From the NCBI GenBank assembly GCA_030248225.1, contig JASANE010028021.1, forward strand, positions 1 to 64,000: a stretch of 64,000 nt of DNA. Reading direction: 5' to 3'. This document shows positions 1-10,730 of the stretch, one piece after another. The stretch comes from Trileptium ribeirensis. Lineage: Eukaryota; Nematoda; Enoplea; Enoplida; Thoracostomopsidae. The notes beneath the pieces are model-generated. The model worked only from the letters and a program-made list of their open reading frames with translations, was not told where the DNA came from and made no database searches. How positions within the stretch are numbered: position 1 is the first letter of the stretch; every line of letters begins with the position of its first letter. The position numbers and the translations under genes are program-made.

Positions 1-1
1 C

Positions 2-518
2 AAAGGGTTTTGGCAATTAGAGTTAGATCCGAGACCAAAGATAAAACATCTTTTGTGACGGTACACGGACAGTACGAGTATAACGTCCTACCGTTTGGTC
101 TAAATTCATCCCTCGGAGCATTTCAACGCTGCATGTCAATGATTTTGAAGGGACTCGAGTGGGAAAAATGTTTAATATACATCGATGACATCTTGGATTT
201 CTCACCATCATTCGAGGCCCATCTGGCAGACTTGATTCGGGTTTTCGATCGTTTCCCTAAGGCAAACTTAAAACTCAAACCCTCCAAGTGCCACTTCGGA
301 TGAGGCAGCCTTAAATACTTAGGACACATAATTGGTACCGAGGGTGTCAAACCAGATCCAGAAAAGGCAATAGCCATCGAAGAATTTAAACGTCCGGAGA
401 CGTTGAAACAACTCCAAAGTTTCTGAGGACTCGTAGGGTATTACCATAAATTTATCCAAAATTACTCGGACATATGCGAATCATTAAATGAACTAAAACG
501 TAAGGATACAGAATTCAA
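2..518 (+). pseudogene. Reverse transcriptase fragment of Ty3/Gypsy pol, disabled
   Basis: The palm-domain signature FGL...FQRCM is followed by the catalytic box YIDDIL (bases about 178-195), with both aspartates present, and by SLKYLGHII and GLVGYYHKFI of the thumb/connection. The upstream KGFWQLELD segment is read in a different frame from DKTSFVT, so there is a frameshift near base 30. TGA codons interrupt at 301-303 and 424-426, and another frameshift near 515 separates FKWT from the RNase H frame. In active elements all this is one polyprotein that copies element RNA to cDNA. Clearly a broken copy; family assignment is firm. Confidence 0.85.
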
Positions 519-3500
519 ATGGACCCTAGGTGTGAGGAAGCTTTCAAGAAACTGAAGCAAGCACTGTTAGATGAACCGGTCTTAATCCACCCTGATTTCA
601 CGCAGCCGTTTATCCTGCAAACGGACGCTTCCGGATATGCCATGGGTGCAGTGTTATCTCAGAAAACCAAACAAGGAATTAAACCCATTGCGTACGCTAG
701 CAAGGCCCTCCTTGATTATCAACGCAGGAACCCCGCAATAGAAACTGAAGCACTCGCAATTAGGTGGGCTGCGCTACATTTCAAGCATTACCTCGTAGGG
801 CACAAATTCCACGTCGAGACCTACCACAAACCACTTAAAACCCTGTTTGATAAACCGCCCAGAAATTCACGCTTATCCCAATGGCGAAGCGAACTACTTC
901 TCGAGTTTGGGGGATTCGAGATATTGTACAAACCAGGTAAGGAAAATGGCAATGCAGATGCCCTATCACGCGACCCTAGATACGACCCATCCGTAGTTGA
1001 GGAATTTGGAGATACGTACGAAGTCGTTATGATGGGCCGAGGACATCCCACTGGACCCCGCCCAACACCAACCTGTGCAGCCTGGGATCAAACGCACCTG
1101 CCGTTTCCTGTACGCACGGTCGCACCGCTTGCAACGGGCGCGCCAAACCCTATAATAGGAAGCCCAATAGCTCCCCCGAGGCAACCCAATCCTGAAGCAA
1201 TCTCCTCGCAACTAGTTGCCGACACACAAGCAACTACAGTACCCCCGGCAACGCTGACCCAACAAGCAGCCACGCTAAGTTCTATCCCAATTAATATGGA
1301 TCCGGCAGCAACCCCAGTGATGTCGGTCCGCACAACCACTATCTCGGTTTCTGATGGCAGACCTCAGGCTCGAAGACCCAAAATACCGTTTCGCACCGAA
1401 TCAGAAACAATGGGCCTAAGAGCAACAACCTTGCCGACCGAACAGGAGTTTGATAGGCTCATGAAACTAATGATGCACTACGAAACGGAGATACTACCAA
1501 CCGTCCGAATTGAGGACGCACAGGACACTCATGAAAACATATACTTGCCGTTCTTTTCGGACCTCCCAGATTTTAATTTAGTGCGCCTCTTACCATATAT
1601 CCAGCGAAACGATCCAGAATTAGGTCCAATTAGGTGGTATCTATATAACACAACACAGCCTAAGGCCGAATTGGGCGCGCTAAGAATAGAAATGCGGGCA
1701 CACTATTTTGAATTAACCGCGGATACCAAAATACTATACATGCATCCGCTACAACCAGGGGACATAAATTACAAATTATGCGTTCTTATCACGCTCGAAC
1801 AGCAAATTCTCAAGCATGAACATAATACCTTATGTGGAGGGCATCCCGGCCGTGACCGGCTTATAGCTAAATTAAAACAGTTCTACTATTGGAGGGGTTT
1901 GTCCGAACACGTACAACAACGGATCAGGCGATGCACTCTATGCCAGTCCGCGAAGAACCCAATTTCTCGGATAATCACCGGATTGGGTAGGGTTCCGTTG
2001 GCAAATCAACCAATGTATCGTGTCTTTGTGGACATACTCGATATCCAAGTCCGGTCACAGGCAGGCAATCGTTATGTTATTGCATGTATAGATCAGTTTG
2101 TAAAATTTGCAATAGCAGTGCCAATAAAACACCAGGATGCTCACACAGCTGCCCATATATTCCTATATGAGGTAGTCAACAGGTATGGAGCTACCATGGA
2201 GCTATATTCTGATAGAGGAGGTGCTTTTACTGCACATATGTTCGAAGAGCTGTACCAGGAAATGCAAATATTTCGGCACATGAGTCTAGCTTATCACCCT
2301 CAGGCAAACGGCGAAATTGAAGGATTCAATAGGACACTACTATAATTGTTACGAGTGAGTGTACCACAGGATGACCATCACTCATGGGATGTATCCCTAC
2401 CATTTTGCATAATGGTCTATAACTCTTCGGTACACACAGCGACAAAATACCCACCATTGTTGCTAATGCATGGATTTTACACTAGGTTGCCCGGAGAATG
2501 TGACACGCAAAATGCAGCCACGGGATACACCGGAGCACATCCCTATAGGGCCAACGCGCAGCACTGGATGGCTTCTATCAGGAAGCGTGCATACCAATCA
2601 ATGAAAGCCACCCAATATTTAAATCGGCTAATGTACGATAGGCGGGCTCGCGACCCACGCTATCATACAGGAGAATTAGTTTGGGTTTATAGGCACCATA
2701 CCACTCCAGGAACATCTAGGAAGCTCACGCCTCGATGGTGCGGAACGTACGAGATATTAGGGATCACCCCGCCGTGCATGCGTGTAAGAATGCATTCTAA
2801 TCCAGAAGGCATAGCGCATGTCGTGCATATCAATGGAAGTAAACCGTGTTTTAGGGCATTAGACCTAGGTGATTGGTTACGTCAGGTACATGCTTCCATA
2901 TTAGAAAGGGGTTTGAATGAACCTACACAACGAATTATCGCTGATAGGGATTTCGTTACTGAAATAGAACCGGTAGACGAGGTACGCACCGTAAGAACAG
3001 CAATCAGTGATAGTTCCGACACGGAAAGTATAGAAATGGGTGAGCCCAATGACCCTAATTTATACCGTCGGACTTACGCTGAGATCGACGCTGAGCAACC
3101 AGCAATGGAACATATTGAGTATCGGACGGACGACTACGAACTTCAAAATCCAAGGACGGTCAGGAATCGGATCCCACTCACCGACCCGGATAGGGAAATA
3201 GAACTTTCCTGGCCACCAATAGCACAACAGCAGGTTACTAGTCAGGAGGCCTTTTCATACATACCAAAACCTGGTAGCCGAGATACGCAGGTACAGTATG
3301 GACAACATACAGTGCCAGTGACCACGATGGAAAGAATAGTGGCTACCAGTGAGGAGATTCCGTTTGTTGTACCGACCGTGGGTGTTGGAATACTCGAGGG
3401 ACAACATTTCTACCCAGGGGACATCACGCTATTCACCACGCCACGCGGAGCTTCAGGCGGAATCGTAGTACCAGGACCATACACCTCAGGGGATTTACGC

Positions 3501-3743
3501 TACGCAATTATGCTCGCCGCGCAGGACCACCCACTATTTCAATCGCGACCAGCTGAACATATCATGGCATCGCGACTACGAGTACCAATGGAAATGTCCA
3601 CTCAAACCATAGGAGACAATACAACAATGCGCCCGTATAGTGCTCCACCAGCAGCCGCTGACAGGCCTATGTATCCGCACCAGTGGGTCTTTCGCGAGGC
3701 ACCCATGACTCAGCCACCTCTAGGGTCACCAATGTCCAGTTAG
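519..3743 (+). pseudogene. RNase H plus integrase region of Ty3/Gypsy pol, one in-frame stop
   Basis: One frame runs throughout, interrupted by TAA at 2343-2345. Residues 35-38 (TDAS) start the RNase H core, with E75/E77 and NADALSR (D147); the aspartate usual in T-D-H-K-P-L is Tyr (residue 102), so RNase H was probably inactive. A Pro/Thr/Ala-rich linker of about 270 residues, unusually long, precedes the integrase. The integrase zinc finger has H433 or H435, H442, C472 and C475. The catalytic triad is D505, D565 and E601, with exactly 35 residues between the last two. After the stop, the frame continues with a GPY/F-like module (RWCGTYEIL) and about 330 residues I do not recognise. The frame shift from RT and the stop make it non-functional as one protein. 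Confidence 0.85.
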
Positions 3744-4700
3744 TTGTAGGAGACCTCCGGAGAGGGCACGACAGTAGACGTAAGAGCAGCTGAAGCAGAT
3801 GATGAGCTGACTAGCCAAACCTCGCAGGAACCATCTTAAAGCCGAGCGGCATGGGCGGGCAGGACAGGAATCATCAAGTAGTGGCTCCAGATCGCCTAGC
3901 ACGCGACCAGAGACCTCTGGTTCAATGAGCAAATTCACCCTCGCGGGATCAAGTAGTGAAACACCAGCACCTCGGAGAGGAACTGGGCGGGCAGTGACAC
4001 TAAGTACACCTCCTCGCACCCGAGCACGCCGATCGAGCAAAGGAGCACGCGAGCATCGCCGGACGAGCGGGGAAAAGCCCTTGTCGGACTGGCCACCCAA
4101 CGAAAACAAATTGTATCGGCTCGAGGCGGTTCAACTATTCAGCTTACCAGCACCGAACATCCGGGACCGTCCACAGTAACCATTACCGAGTTGGTACGCA
4201 CCACTGCCACTACTACCTTCTCGGGAAAAATATGACTTAGTACCACCCACGCTACGTCCCCAACCATGCAACCTTTGCATCGACTGGCTAGAGACAGGGT
4301 CATCTAGCCGGCTTACGGCGCGGCATCGGACGAGGAAGTAGGAGACGCCTTACGCAGGCCTAGACGCGTGACTTTCCAGAAACCAGAGACAACCATTGTC
4401 GATACTGCTGGAACATCAACTAGACTAGCTTATGCCACACGCGCAAAATCCACTAGTGTCACTACCTCAATGACTAGCGCGCCAAGACCACTTTTGATGA
4501 GCGAACGCTCTCCCGGCGGAACTTTACCACCAACCACGTTCCCACGCTACCCCTCAAGCCAAGAACTACACCCCGCCGCATGGCGACAGCGTGTACCTCG
4601 ACCACCACCCCATGAGGAATCTGAGTCCGATGAGTCGGACCCGCAAGTGGACTAAACTACTCGACATAATGGCACGTACCCCAAGGTAGAACCCAATACC
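3744..4700 (+). pseudogene. Decayed C-terminal tail region of the retroelement pol
   Basis: No domain recognised. Two short plus-strand open frames (3925-4179 and 4368-4655) are rich in Pro, Thr, Ser and Arg; the second ends in an acidic serine stretch (EESESDESD). Composition resembles the Pro/Thr-rich linker of the upstream frame, so I infer a frameshifted continuation of the polyprotein rather than separate genes. No start or RBS-like signal supports independent translation. Confidence 0.35.
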
Positions 4701-4841
4701 CCGCAAAACCCAGAGTAAGGGTGAAAGTTAAGGCAGACCTAATTTTCACCCATACCATGTAAATTTACCAGTGCTTCCTCCATTTTAGATCGTCGCAGCT
4801 ACAGCCACAACGACCTCCGTGCGCCCCGAATTCCGCAAGGA

Positions 4842-6037
4842 GTGCTACACACGCCTGCGGTGCGCGATGGACATCGTTATCCGGCCGTCTCCCGAAGCCG
4901 CATGAGCAGCTCGCGCTTCTGGGATGCGGTCGCACTCAAACGCTCTAACCGGACAACGCTGGCGAATGAGCATTATCTGCACGGTGGCTTCAAACACAAC
5001 GGCCGCATGCTCGGCAGCGCCACCGAACATTTTACCTAACAATCTTGGAGTTATTGGGTTTTGTCACCGTGGTCGCCAACATGCTGGACCGGCGGATGTC
5101 GCCAACGGAGGTCAAACTACGCAGCGTATCCTTCCTCCGCACCCTCCCAGCAAACACTCGACGGTGGCTCCGGTCGTACCAACAACACGTAATGCGCCCA
5201 ATCCTGTTGGCGAAATTCCATGAGCTCGACTACTGGGAAGAGCTGGACGATTCGGGCCATAAACCGCTCCTAAACGACTCATTCGACAACTTTTGGGGCA
5301 CGGGTTCCCACCGGAGCGAGTGCGGTGCAAACCAACCGGCGCACCAAAACGTATTGGGCCATTTGCTGTGCGACATTCGTTCCTTCCACCGCGACCGTTT
5401 TGTGTGGTGACCGAGGGTCATCGTCGTCGGCGATGAGCGCGCCCTGCACTTGCTGGACGTGGCCGACGACCACAATCGGATAACTTCCGTGCGGCCCGGA
5501 CTCAATATGACATCGCTAATCCATTGGGCGAATGCATTCTTGACGCCGCAAATGGATTGCGTTGTCATCATAGGCGGCTACCGGGATGTCTGGCACCTGC
5601 CGAATAAGTCCTTTTCACCTGGTGCCTACCTCAAACGGATCAAGCGCCACCTGATGGTTCTTGAGCAACGTCTCCGGACAGACTCAGCCGTTGTCATCAC
5701 CGCACCGGCTCCACACTGGGTCGACTTTAAAGTCGACAGCCTAACATGGTTCAACGAATTAATCGAGCGGAGAACGCGGATGGTGGATGGACACCAGGCG
5801 CTCATGAGCGTTATCATGCCCAACTGACCCGCGACGCTGAGTGGGGTCGAAGCTTGGGATGCGATCGGGCCATTCAATCGGGGCGAAGAGCGCCAACGGT
5901 GGACCGAGCCAGTCGTCTTTCCACCATTTTGGCCGCAACTGCGTGACTGGACTGAAGAACTGATCCGGCGCACCGACATGTTTTGGCACATGGGTGAGGC
6001 TCACCTGTTTAGCCAAGCTGAGCCCTGGCAAGAGTAA
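4842..6037 (+). pseudogene. NADAR + SGNH-like gene, copy A (disabled)
   Basis: The NADAR domain starts in the 4842-5039 frame (LANEHYL, then SATEHF, matching the family's LSN...TVEHY pattern). It continues after a frameshift near 5040 in the frame of 5045 (MRPILLAKF, FWGTG, NVLGHLL). In-frame TGA codons lie at 5408-5410 and 5825-5827; the frame then runs to TAA at 6035-6037. The second half begins VIVVGDERAL, which resembles block I of SGNH hydrolases but with Glu where the catalytic Ser would be, and has IIGGYRDVW in place of a GxND block. NADAR proteins act on ADP-ribose-type or N-glycosidic substrates; SGNH proteins are esterases. The NADAR call is good by motif; the SGNH call is remote and tentative. 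A pyrimidine-rich tract and AG at about 4775-4788 could be a splice acceptor for a subgenomic mRNA. Confidence 0.65.
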
Positions 6038-6235
6038 GGCCGTACCGATCAAAACGGGAGAAAGGGGGGGGAAGAAGTGACCGTTTCGGGGAAGTAAGGG
6101 AGACGCACAGAGTGCCAGCTACAAGTCAACGCGTAGGTAGAGCAGAGTAGAAAGAGCTAACCAGCGAGAGACTAGCGGAATAGAGCAATCCTACGTGACG
6201 ACAGCCCAAATATCTATTTGGCTTTATTCTTGCAG
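6038..6235 (+). promoter_or_regulatory. Spacer with polypurine tract and a splice-acceptor-like site before copy B
   Basis: A 22-base pure A/G run at 6056-6077 (GGGAGAAAG, eight more G, then AAGAAG including flanks) is directly followed by TG, which is how a polypurine tract meets a 3' LTR. Copy B lies downstream, though, so this may only be a purine-rich spacer or the scar of a nested element. At 6222-6235 a pyrimidine-rich stretch ends in TTGCAG immediately before the ATG of copy B, an acceptor-like arrangement fitting cis- or spliced-leader trans-splicing. Confidence 0.35.
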
Positions 6236-7467
6236 ATGGCCAGCACCTCGCAATCGCGACGCAGCGGCGAAGCCGAGCAGACTCGGAGGCGATCCAGCGG
6301 ACGCGTACCGGTGAGCGGGCCATCCACCCCACCAGAATCGACTTGGTTCCAGCTTCCGGCGATCCCGACCTACAGCGTGGATTTAACCAAGCCATACGTG
6401 ATATTTCTATCCCACGGTACCGAATGGCCGGAATTATCGAATATGCACGAGGCACCAGCCCCATTCGCGCACGACGGCAACACCCTGTCAACCGTCGAGA
6501 AGCACTACCAAGTGCAGATGCTCTCGTTGCTAGAGCTGACCGACGCCGTTCGAGAATTGTTACAAATGAATGGCACCCCGCTGCAGCTCAAGACGCGTGC
6601 TCGAGAGCTAAAGAATGAGCTCATCGACGGTGTCACCCAAGCACGCCTCAAGCCGCTCCTCGAGCATGTTATGCGGCCAATCCTGCTCAGCAAATTCGAC
6701 ATACCGGAATATGCGCGGATTCTGCGGCTCACCGACGACCAGCAACTGTTACAGGCCACCACGGACACCTTCTGGGGCGTCGGGCGCACCAACCAGCAGC
6801 TGCAACAGCAGGAAGCCCCGACGTGCTGTCATAACGTCATGGGCAGATTGCTTGAGGAGGTACGGGACTACCGTGCTACAGGCCACGTTCGTTGGCCCAA
6901 GACAGTCATAGTGGGTGACGCCCCGGCGCTACCGATATTATAAATGGCCATCGAACACAATTGGATCGTCAACGGGTGGCCCGGATCTACCATGGTGCGG
7001 TTGCTGCAACTGGCCAACGCCATCTTAACCCCGCAGACCAGCTGCATCGTCATACTCGGTGGATTTCAGTACATATACCGCAAGGCACCAATGGAGCAAC
7101 TCCACGCGTCCTTGCTGAACGCCGCCTTTCGCATATTCAAGCAGCACCTAGGCGTTCTCTCCCGCCGAGTCGCAGCCACTACCGCCATTGTCATCGGCAC
7201 CGGCACTTCGATGGGCCGCCACCAATCAAGACGCTCTGTCCTGGACGGCCGAGATCAAACAACTAATGGCCAACCACCGGCGGCAAGCATGACACTTTCC
7301 AAAACGTTTATATGCCTTCCTGGCCGATTGCGTTTCACACTGTGGACGCGTGGGAACGGGACGAACCATATATGGAATGGCAGGAAAAGCCGCAATTTGA
7401 CGAGCCGATGGTGTCCCATTATTGTGGGCGGAACTTGCATGAGTGGGTAATTAGGGACATCGAGTGA
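6236..7467 (+). pseudogene. NADAR + SGNH-like gene, copy B (disabled)
   Basis: I chose the ATG at 6236 because it directly follows an acceptor-like TTGCAG; an in-frame ATG at 6218 is possible. Numbering from 6218, NADAR spans residues about 61-217: FLSHGTEW, PELSNM, STVEKHYQ (E94), MRPILLSKF, DTFWGVG (W186, G187) and HNVMGRLLEEVR. An SGNH-like region follows (TVIVGDAPAL, Ala at the Ser position; VILGGFQY at block III). TAA at 6941-6943 sits inside this region, a frameshift occurs after about 7200, and a TAA lies at 7264-7266. The resumed frame ends at TGA 7465-7467 with FHTVDAWE, homologous to the C-terminus of copy A. Two tandem copies imply duplication inside the element before decay. Confidence 0.7.
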
Positions 7468-8560
7468 GGACGCCTAACGCATTGAGGGCAACACCGAACT
7501 CGCGAAATTAAGGCGAGAAGGCCCTGCGAGCGAATAAGTCCATGCGAGAATTGGCGGAAATCTACGAATAAGACCTTAATAGGGCTAGTGGCAGTGAGCA
7601 GTAGCGAGAGCGAGCGGAAAACAGTCGAGGCGACGTAAAATCCCCTAGAAGGTGATGTCCAAGACTCGATGAATAGGAAGCACTAGCGACACCAACTAAC
7701 TTTAACTGAACCAACTTAACGCCAGAGTTTAATGAGTTAACAAAATCTTCTCCGAAATAAAATTTCCAAATTTCATACGCAAGCAAAATTACGAACCAGT
7801 TCAATAGTGAAATATTTCCATGATTCTCAAGGGAACTCCTGGGTCAGGCACCCTGGCAGCCCGGACCCTTTCCTGGGAGCGACCAATTCAATCAAGACCG
7901 TTGGAGGTATGTGCCACTCTAAACTGCATATATATATATTAATTATATATATATATTAATTTGTCATATAAGAAATTGAAATGTAACATGCATGGAAGAT
8001 AATGTATAAACAAGGAGCAACGTGAAATAACATAATAATGAAATTGCACATGAACTTAAACCTCAGTCTAACAGTTCAGCCCACAAGGGAAAACTCCAAA
8101 AAAATCCGGAAAATACGGGAGAAGGGGCGACGTTTTCTTGCGCACATGGGATATCATACAACCAAGTCGCCCTTCTACTCTGAAAATCATGAAATTTTAC
8201 CGAAATTTAGCGAAATTTACCAAATCTTTACGGAAATTCTAGAAATCTGGCAAATTTTCTCCTAATCTTCTGCAAATTTTCTTAAATTTTCAGGCAGGAT
8301 CTTAAAACCTTCGGAAATTTTACGCTGAATTTCATAACAATCTTCAAAAATTTCAAGCTAAACCGAATAACGGGCTGTGCATCTACGGATCTAAGGCAAA
8401 ATTTCACACAAACCCATCTTTCCACTCGATTTACACTCTTACCCTAAGTAAGGAGTCTAATAAATCTCAAAAAATTTAAGAGATGTACCAGCCCAATTTT
8501 TATGAAAATGGCAAAACGCTTAAAGTACACCAAAATTGTAGGGGATGAAGGAAATGGACG
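7468..8560. other. Noncoding AT-rich 3' part of the retroelement region
   Basis: No supported gene. An (AT)-rich palindromic run lies near 7929-7962 (repeated TATATA and TTAAT). From about 8160 to 8350 the sequence is a series of GAAATTTT/AAATTTAC words roughly every 10-13 bases, the same kind of phased A/T tract found at other places in the window. Confidence 0.4.
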
Positions 8561-8563
8561 GCC

Positions 8564-8710
8564 GGATACCGGTGGAGTGTGTCTTCTATATAATTGTGTA
8601 ACATTGTAATATTGCAGTAATTGTGAAATAAATAAATAATTTATATTTCATTGCGTTATGTTTGTAAAGTCACACTCCACCACCCGACGGTGCACGGGGT
8701 GATTTTGGCA
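8564..8710 (+). promoter_or_regulatory. Inverted repeat enclosing poly(A)-signal-like tract; possible LTR part
   Basis: GGTGGAGTGTG at 8569-8579 is the exact reverse complement of CACACTCCACC at 8671-8681. Between them lie AATAAATAAATAA (about 8627-8639) and GTAATATTGCAGTAATTG. A poly(A) signal inside a short bounded unit fits the R region of an LTR, but I see no second copy, so this is inference. Confidence 0.3.
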
Positions 8711-9888
8711 CCGAATCATGACAGACAGAGTAACTTCTAGTGGTGTCCGGTCAGTCCTCGTGAACAAATCGCTTGTTAATTATAAACCGTTATGTATTGT
8801 GTCGTTGTGCCGGATGGGCGTATGTGTTCGGAGAGGCCAGGAACCAACGGATAGTACAGTAATTTTGGGCATTCAAAAAATTTGTTCGGTCTCGGGCCTG
8901 ATTCTTGCGCACACGCCAAATGATCATTATCTCACAATATCTGCTGTGCATTGGTACTGGTTACATATATGGTGTATCTATGTATTATATTTGGTCAAAG
9001 AATACTAGGACGAGCCCAAGAAGTTCTTAGGTGATCGAAATCCTCGGCGTAGGAGAACTGAAATAGAGTACTTCAGGATACAAAATTTCTAAGACACTAT
9101 TTTGTGATAAGGCGCTAAAAGTTCAAATTTTGGGTTTTCCCACTAAATCCTGGAAAAAGGGGTAATTATACCTTATAGAGGACTCTCTAAGGGTGTCAGA
9201 TTGTTCAGGTGGGTCAGAAAATTTGGCTCCCCTGAATACTTAGGGACCCCCGAACACGCGCTTAAGCCTCCAATTTTCTAAGTTCCAAAGCGCATTAAAA
9301 TAACCAAAAGTCCCTGATTTTTGGACCCCAATACACTTATCGGGTCTCACCCTAACTGTTTAGTCGAACACCGGGGCCGCCCACCCCCGCGCGTCCGCTC
9401 AGGATCCTCTGAAGTCAAATAAGACACTAAAATGCTGGGTTCTAAGCGTCTAAAATGGCCTCTAACGGGCCTCTCGTGGGAGATACAATTAAAATTTTTA
9501 TTTCTACAGCAGCCGGTCCGCCAGGGCATCATTCTGGTCCTGCCCCCGACCGCCTGCAAAAATGTGCCGATATTCCCATGAGAAAACAGCACTCTGAGCG
9601 CTGTTATATTTTGCCGAAAAATGCTCCTAGCGCCGACCAGCGCAAGGTTTAGTTGTTTACAGGGCCGCCTTGGTACGTTTCGGCCACTGCCCACAGCAAG
9701 AACAACTTCTGTCCCGATCTTGTCGCAGTCAACGTCGGCTTCTATATTATTTTGTCGTACACTGATTGTTGTTGTTGTCTATATGCTTCCTTAGGAGTTA
9801 TGCGTATGTTTTTATTTCTAAGCGGTTGTTCTAAAGCTTTAAATTTTCTTTGCTGAAGTTTAGCGATGTCAGGCACACGTCAGGACGA
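8711..9888. other. Noncoding stretch, transition to a GC-richer block
   Basis: No recognised gene. From about 9,230 base composition shifts to higher GC with C-runs (for example near 9,370-9,390). Open frames at 9455-9652 (plus) and 9347-9694 (minus) overlap each other, have low-complexity composition and match no family I know. I leave them uncalled. Confidence 0.3.
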
Positions 9889-9970
9889 GCGGGTAGAAGG
9901 AAAGAAAAAAAAGGGGGGGGGGTTTAGTATAAAAGCAGATGGCCCGTTTTGAAATTGGGACCAGTCGGGT
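9889..9970 (+). promoter_or_regulatory. Polypurine run and TATA-box promoter-like region
   Basis: A 30-base purine run ending in ten G (about 9893-9922) is followed by TATAAAAG at 9928-9935. CCAGTC at 9961-9966 lies at about +1 spacing for an initiator. This is the best core-promoter look-alike in the left part of the window and would drive transcription toward the duplicated hairpin modules. Function inferred from motifs only. Confidence 0.4.
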
Positions 9971-10080
9971 AGTTGCATTTTAAAAATCGTCGCGCTTAGT
10001 CGGCGGTTGTCCCCGATTTTTCTGTGTTAGTTAGTTTAGGTTTCCCCTTTATTTTTCTTCTTTCGTTTTGTTTTTCGTCA

Positions 10081-10232
10081 GCCCGAGTGGACTCTTCGAC
10101 CGGCAGACTCGTGGAAGAGATCCACCCGGGGTTTTTCTCTACAAGACTTTTCGAGTTGTCGCTGAGCCTAGGACTAGGGTGCTGAGGTGTCCGTCGGATG
10201 CCTCGCGCTCCCGTAAGTGCTGTGCCCGCGCT
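10081..10232 (+). ncRNA. Structured RNA-like module, copy 1
   Basis: Hairpin 1 pairs 10087-10097 (GTGGACTCTTC) with 10114-10125 through 11 base pairs, one A bulged at 10120, loop of 16. Hairpin 2 is 10184-10204: GAGGUGUCC pairs with GGAUGCCUC around the loop GUC, nine pairs including two G-U. A CTCCCGTAAG...GCCCGCGC segment follows at 10208-10232. A second diverged copy keeps both hairpins with paired changes. I do not recognise an RNA family; it may be the leader of a retroelement. Confidence 0.45.
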
Positions 10233-10326
10233 GTGGAGAGGGGGGTTGAGCTTTGGGCAAAATTGAGGCCATAACTCGTGACAAAATTTAAAAAGGGGAA
10301 TGTCCACCCGTGCTCGACTGGTTCCC

Positions 10327-10368
10327 CACTCCCTGGGTTGCATTCATCGTGCGTGCCCAGGGGGTGAG
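10327..10368 (+). other. Strong hairpin between the two modules
   Basis: CTCCCTGGG and CCCAGGGGG flank a loop of about 18 bases, giving a stable GC-rich stem. It lies between the two structured modules and may belong to the same transcript. Confidence 0.35.
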
Positions 10369-10569
10369 TTGTTTGAAGTTTTATAGCATGTTGTGTGGAG
10401 GCCGCAATGCTAAATTTCTGGATAGGTACCTGCTGGTTGCGATGCCTAGGATATAAAGTACATTAGGGATATTGTCATTCAAAGTTTTAAAGTGTTAAGT
10501 GACATTGTCATTCAAAATTTTAGAATAAAACGGGAACGTGAGGGTCACAGTTTGGGAGTTATGCTTGCC

Positions 10570-10730
10570 GCGGGTGGGCTCTTCGACTGCGGACGCGTGG
10601 AAGAGGCCCGCCCGGGTGTGCTATGGAATTTCAAATGTTTGCGCGTAGGCTTAGTAACAGGGATAGCCTTTGCGGGTGCTGGGGTGTTCGTCTGATAGCC
10701 CGAGCTCCCGTAAGCGCTGCGCCCGCGCTT
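10570..10730 (+). ncRNA. Structured RNA-like module, copy 2
   Basis: Hairpin 1 pairs 10574-10584 (GTGGGCTCTTC) with 10600-10611, G bulged at 10606, loop of 15. Compared with copy 1, one A-U pair has become G-C and one U-A has become U-G. Hairpin 2 (10681-10701) has one A-U to G-C double change and two compatible single changes, but also two broken pairs. The CTCCCGTAAG...GCCCGCGC segment is conserved. Confidence 0.45.

Larger units (their letters stand above)
1..8710 (+). mobile_element. Ty3/Gypsy-type LTR retroelement relic with extra 3' ORFs (left end outside window)
   Basis: Reverse transcriptase, RNase H and integrase lie in that order, the Ty3/Gypsy arrangement (in Copia the integrase precedes RT). 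Gag, protease and the 5' LTR would be left of the window. Two tandem NADAR/SGNH-like ORFs follow pol, where gypsy-like elements carry env. The right border is my estimate: AT-rich noncoding sequence ends in an AATAAATAAATAA tract and an inverted repeat near 8,570-8,681. I could not demonstrate an LTR because the partner copy is not in the window. Frameshifts and stops in every ORF show the copy is dead. Confidence 0.75.
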
